DNA of 7,001 nt from QALR01 sp964466625. Its GTDB lineage: Bacteria > Bacillota > Clostridia > Oscillospirales > CAG-272. Positions 6,999 through 7,001 of this stretch are shown here, one piece after another. The stretch covers positions 1-7,001 of the forward strand of contig CAYXQF010000095.1 in assembly GCA_964466625.1 (NCBI GenBank). The letters run 5' to 3'. The translations under genes were made by a program, and so were the position numbers. A model generated the notes under the pieces. It was not told where the DNA came from. It did not search any database and saw nothing but the letters and a program-made list of their open reading frames with translations. Numbering within the stretch: position 1 is the stretch's first letter; each line of letters starts with the position of its first letter.

Positions 6999-7001
6999 TT
7001 G

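Noticed and set aside
1..7001. CRISPR array, insertion sequence or tRNA
   Set aside because: I saw no regularly spaced direct repeats, transposase motifs or cloverleaf-like segments on either strand.

Overview
The window looks like a chromosomal segment of a Firmicute, probably an uncultured gut-type Clostridia. This rests on moderate GC, strong AG-rich Shine-Dalgarno sites, Lys-rich proteins, U-tract intrinsic terminators and an isoleucyl-tRNA synthetase of the IleRS2 type. The taxonomic placement is an inference from style, not a match. There are five protein genes, one of them cut by the left edge. I see no rRNA, tRNA, CRISPR array, insertion sequence or prophage gene.

Layout. (1) Positions 1-2796, plus strand: most of ileS, lacking its N-terminus. 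(2) Positions 2816-2848: a hairpin with A/T tracts on both flanks that can terminate ileS and the convergent leftward operon. (3) Positions 5718 down to 2852, minus strand: a tight three-gene operon. Its order is a DEDDh exonuclease with a probable C-terminal BRCT domain, a beta-class DNA methyltransferase, and a xylose-isomerase-like TIM-barrel protein. The gaps are 22 and 13 bases. It is headed by a sigma-A promoter that fits consensus exactly (TTGACA, 17 bases, TATAAT, with an extended -10 TG). (4) Positions 5719-5865: the divergent intergenic region. (5) Positions 5866-6942, plus strand: a cytoplasmic SGNH/GDSL-type hydrolase with a C-terminal beta-rich domain. (6) Positions 6943-7001: two hairpins. 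The first, read on the minus strand, is followed by a U-tract and so probably ends a leftward transcript that enters from beyond the right edge.

How the genes relate. ileS is a housekeeping gene for isoleucine charging and has no visible functional link to the rest. The leftward operon joins a DNA-modifying enzyme to a DNA- or RNA-trimming exonuclease with a BRCT-like tail, a pairing that suggests DNA metabolism, repair or a defence/epigenetic role. The third gene is a sugar-type isomerase/epimerase that may simply be carried along, although its ribosome binding site abuts the methyltransferase stop codon, which suggests translational coupling. The SGNH hydrolase probably deacylates a small or carbohydrate substrate inside the cell. 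No restriction endonuclease is visible, so the methyltransferase is either an orphan or has a non-classical partner.
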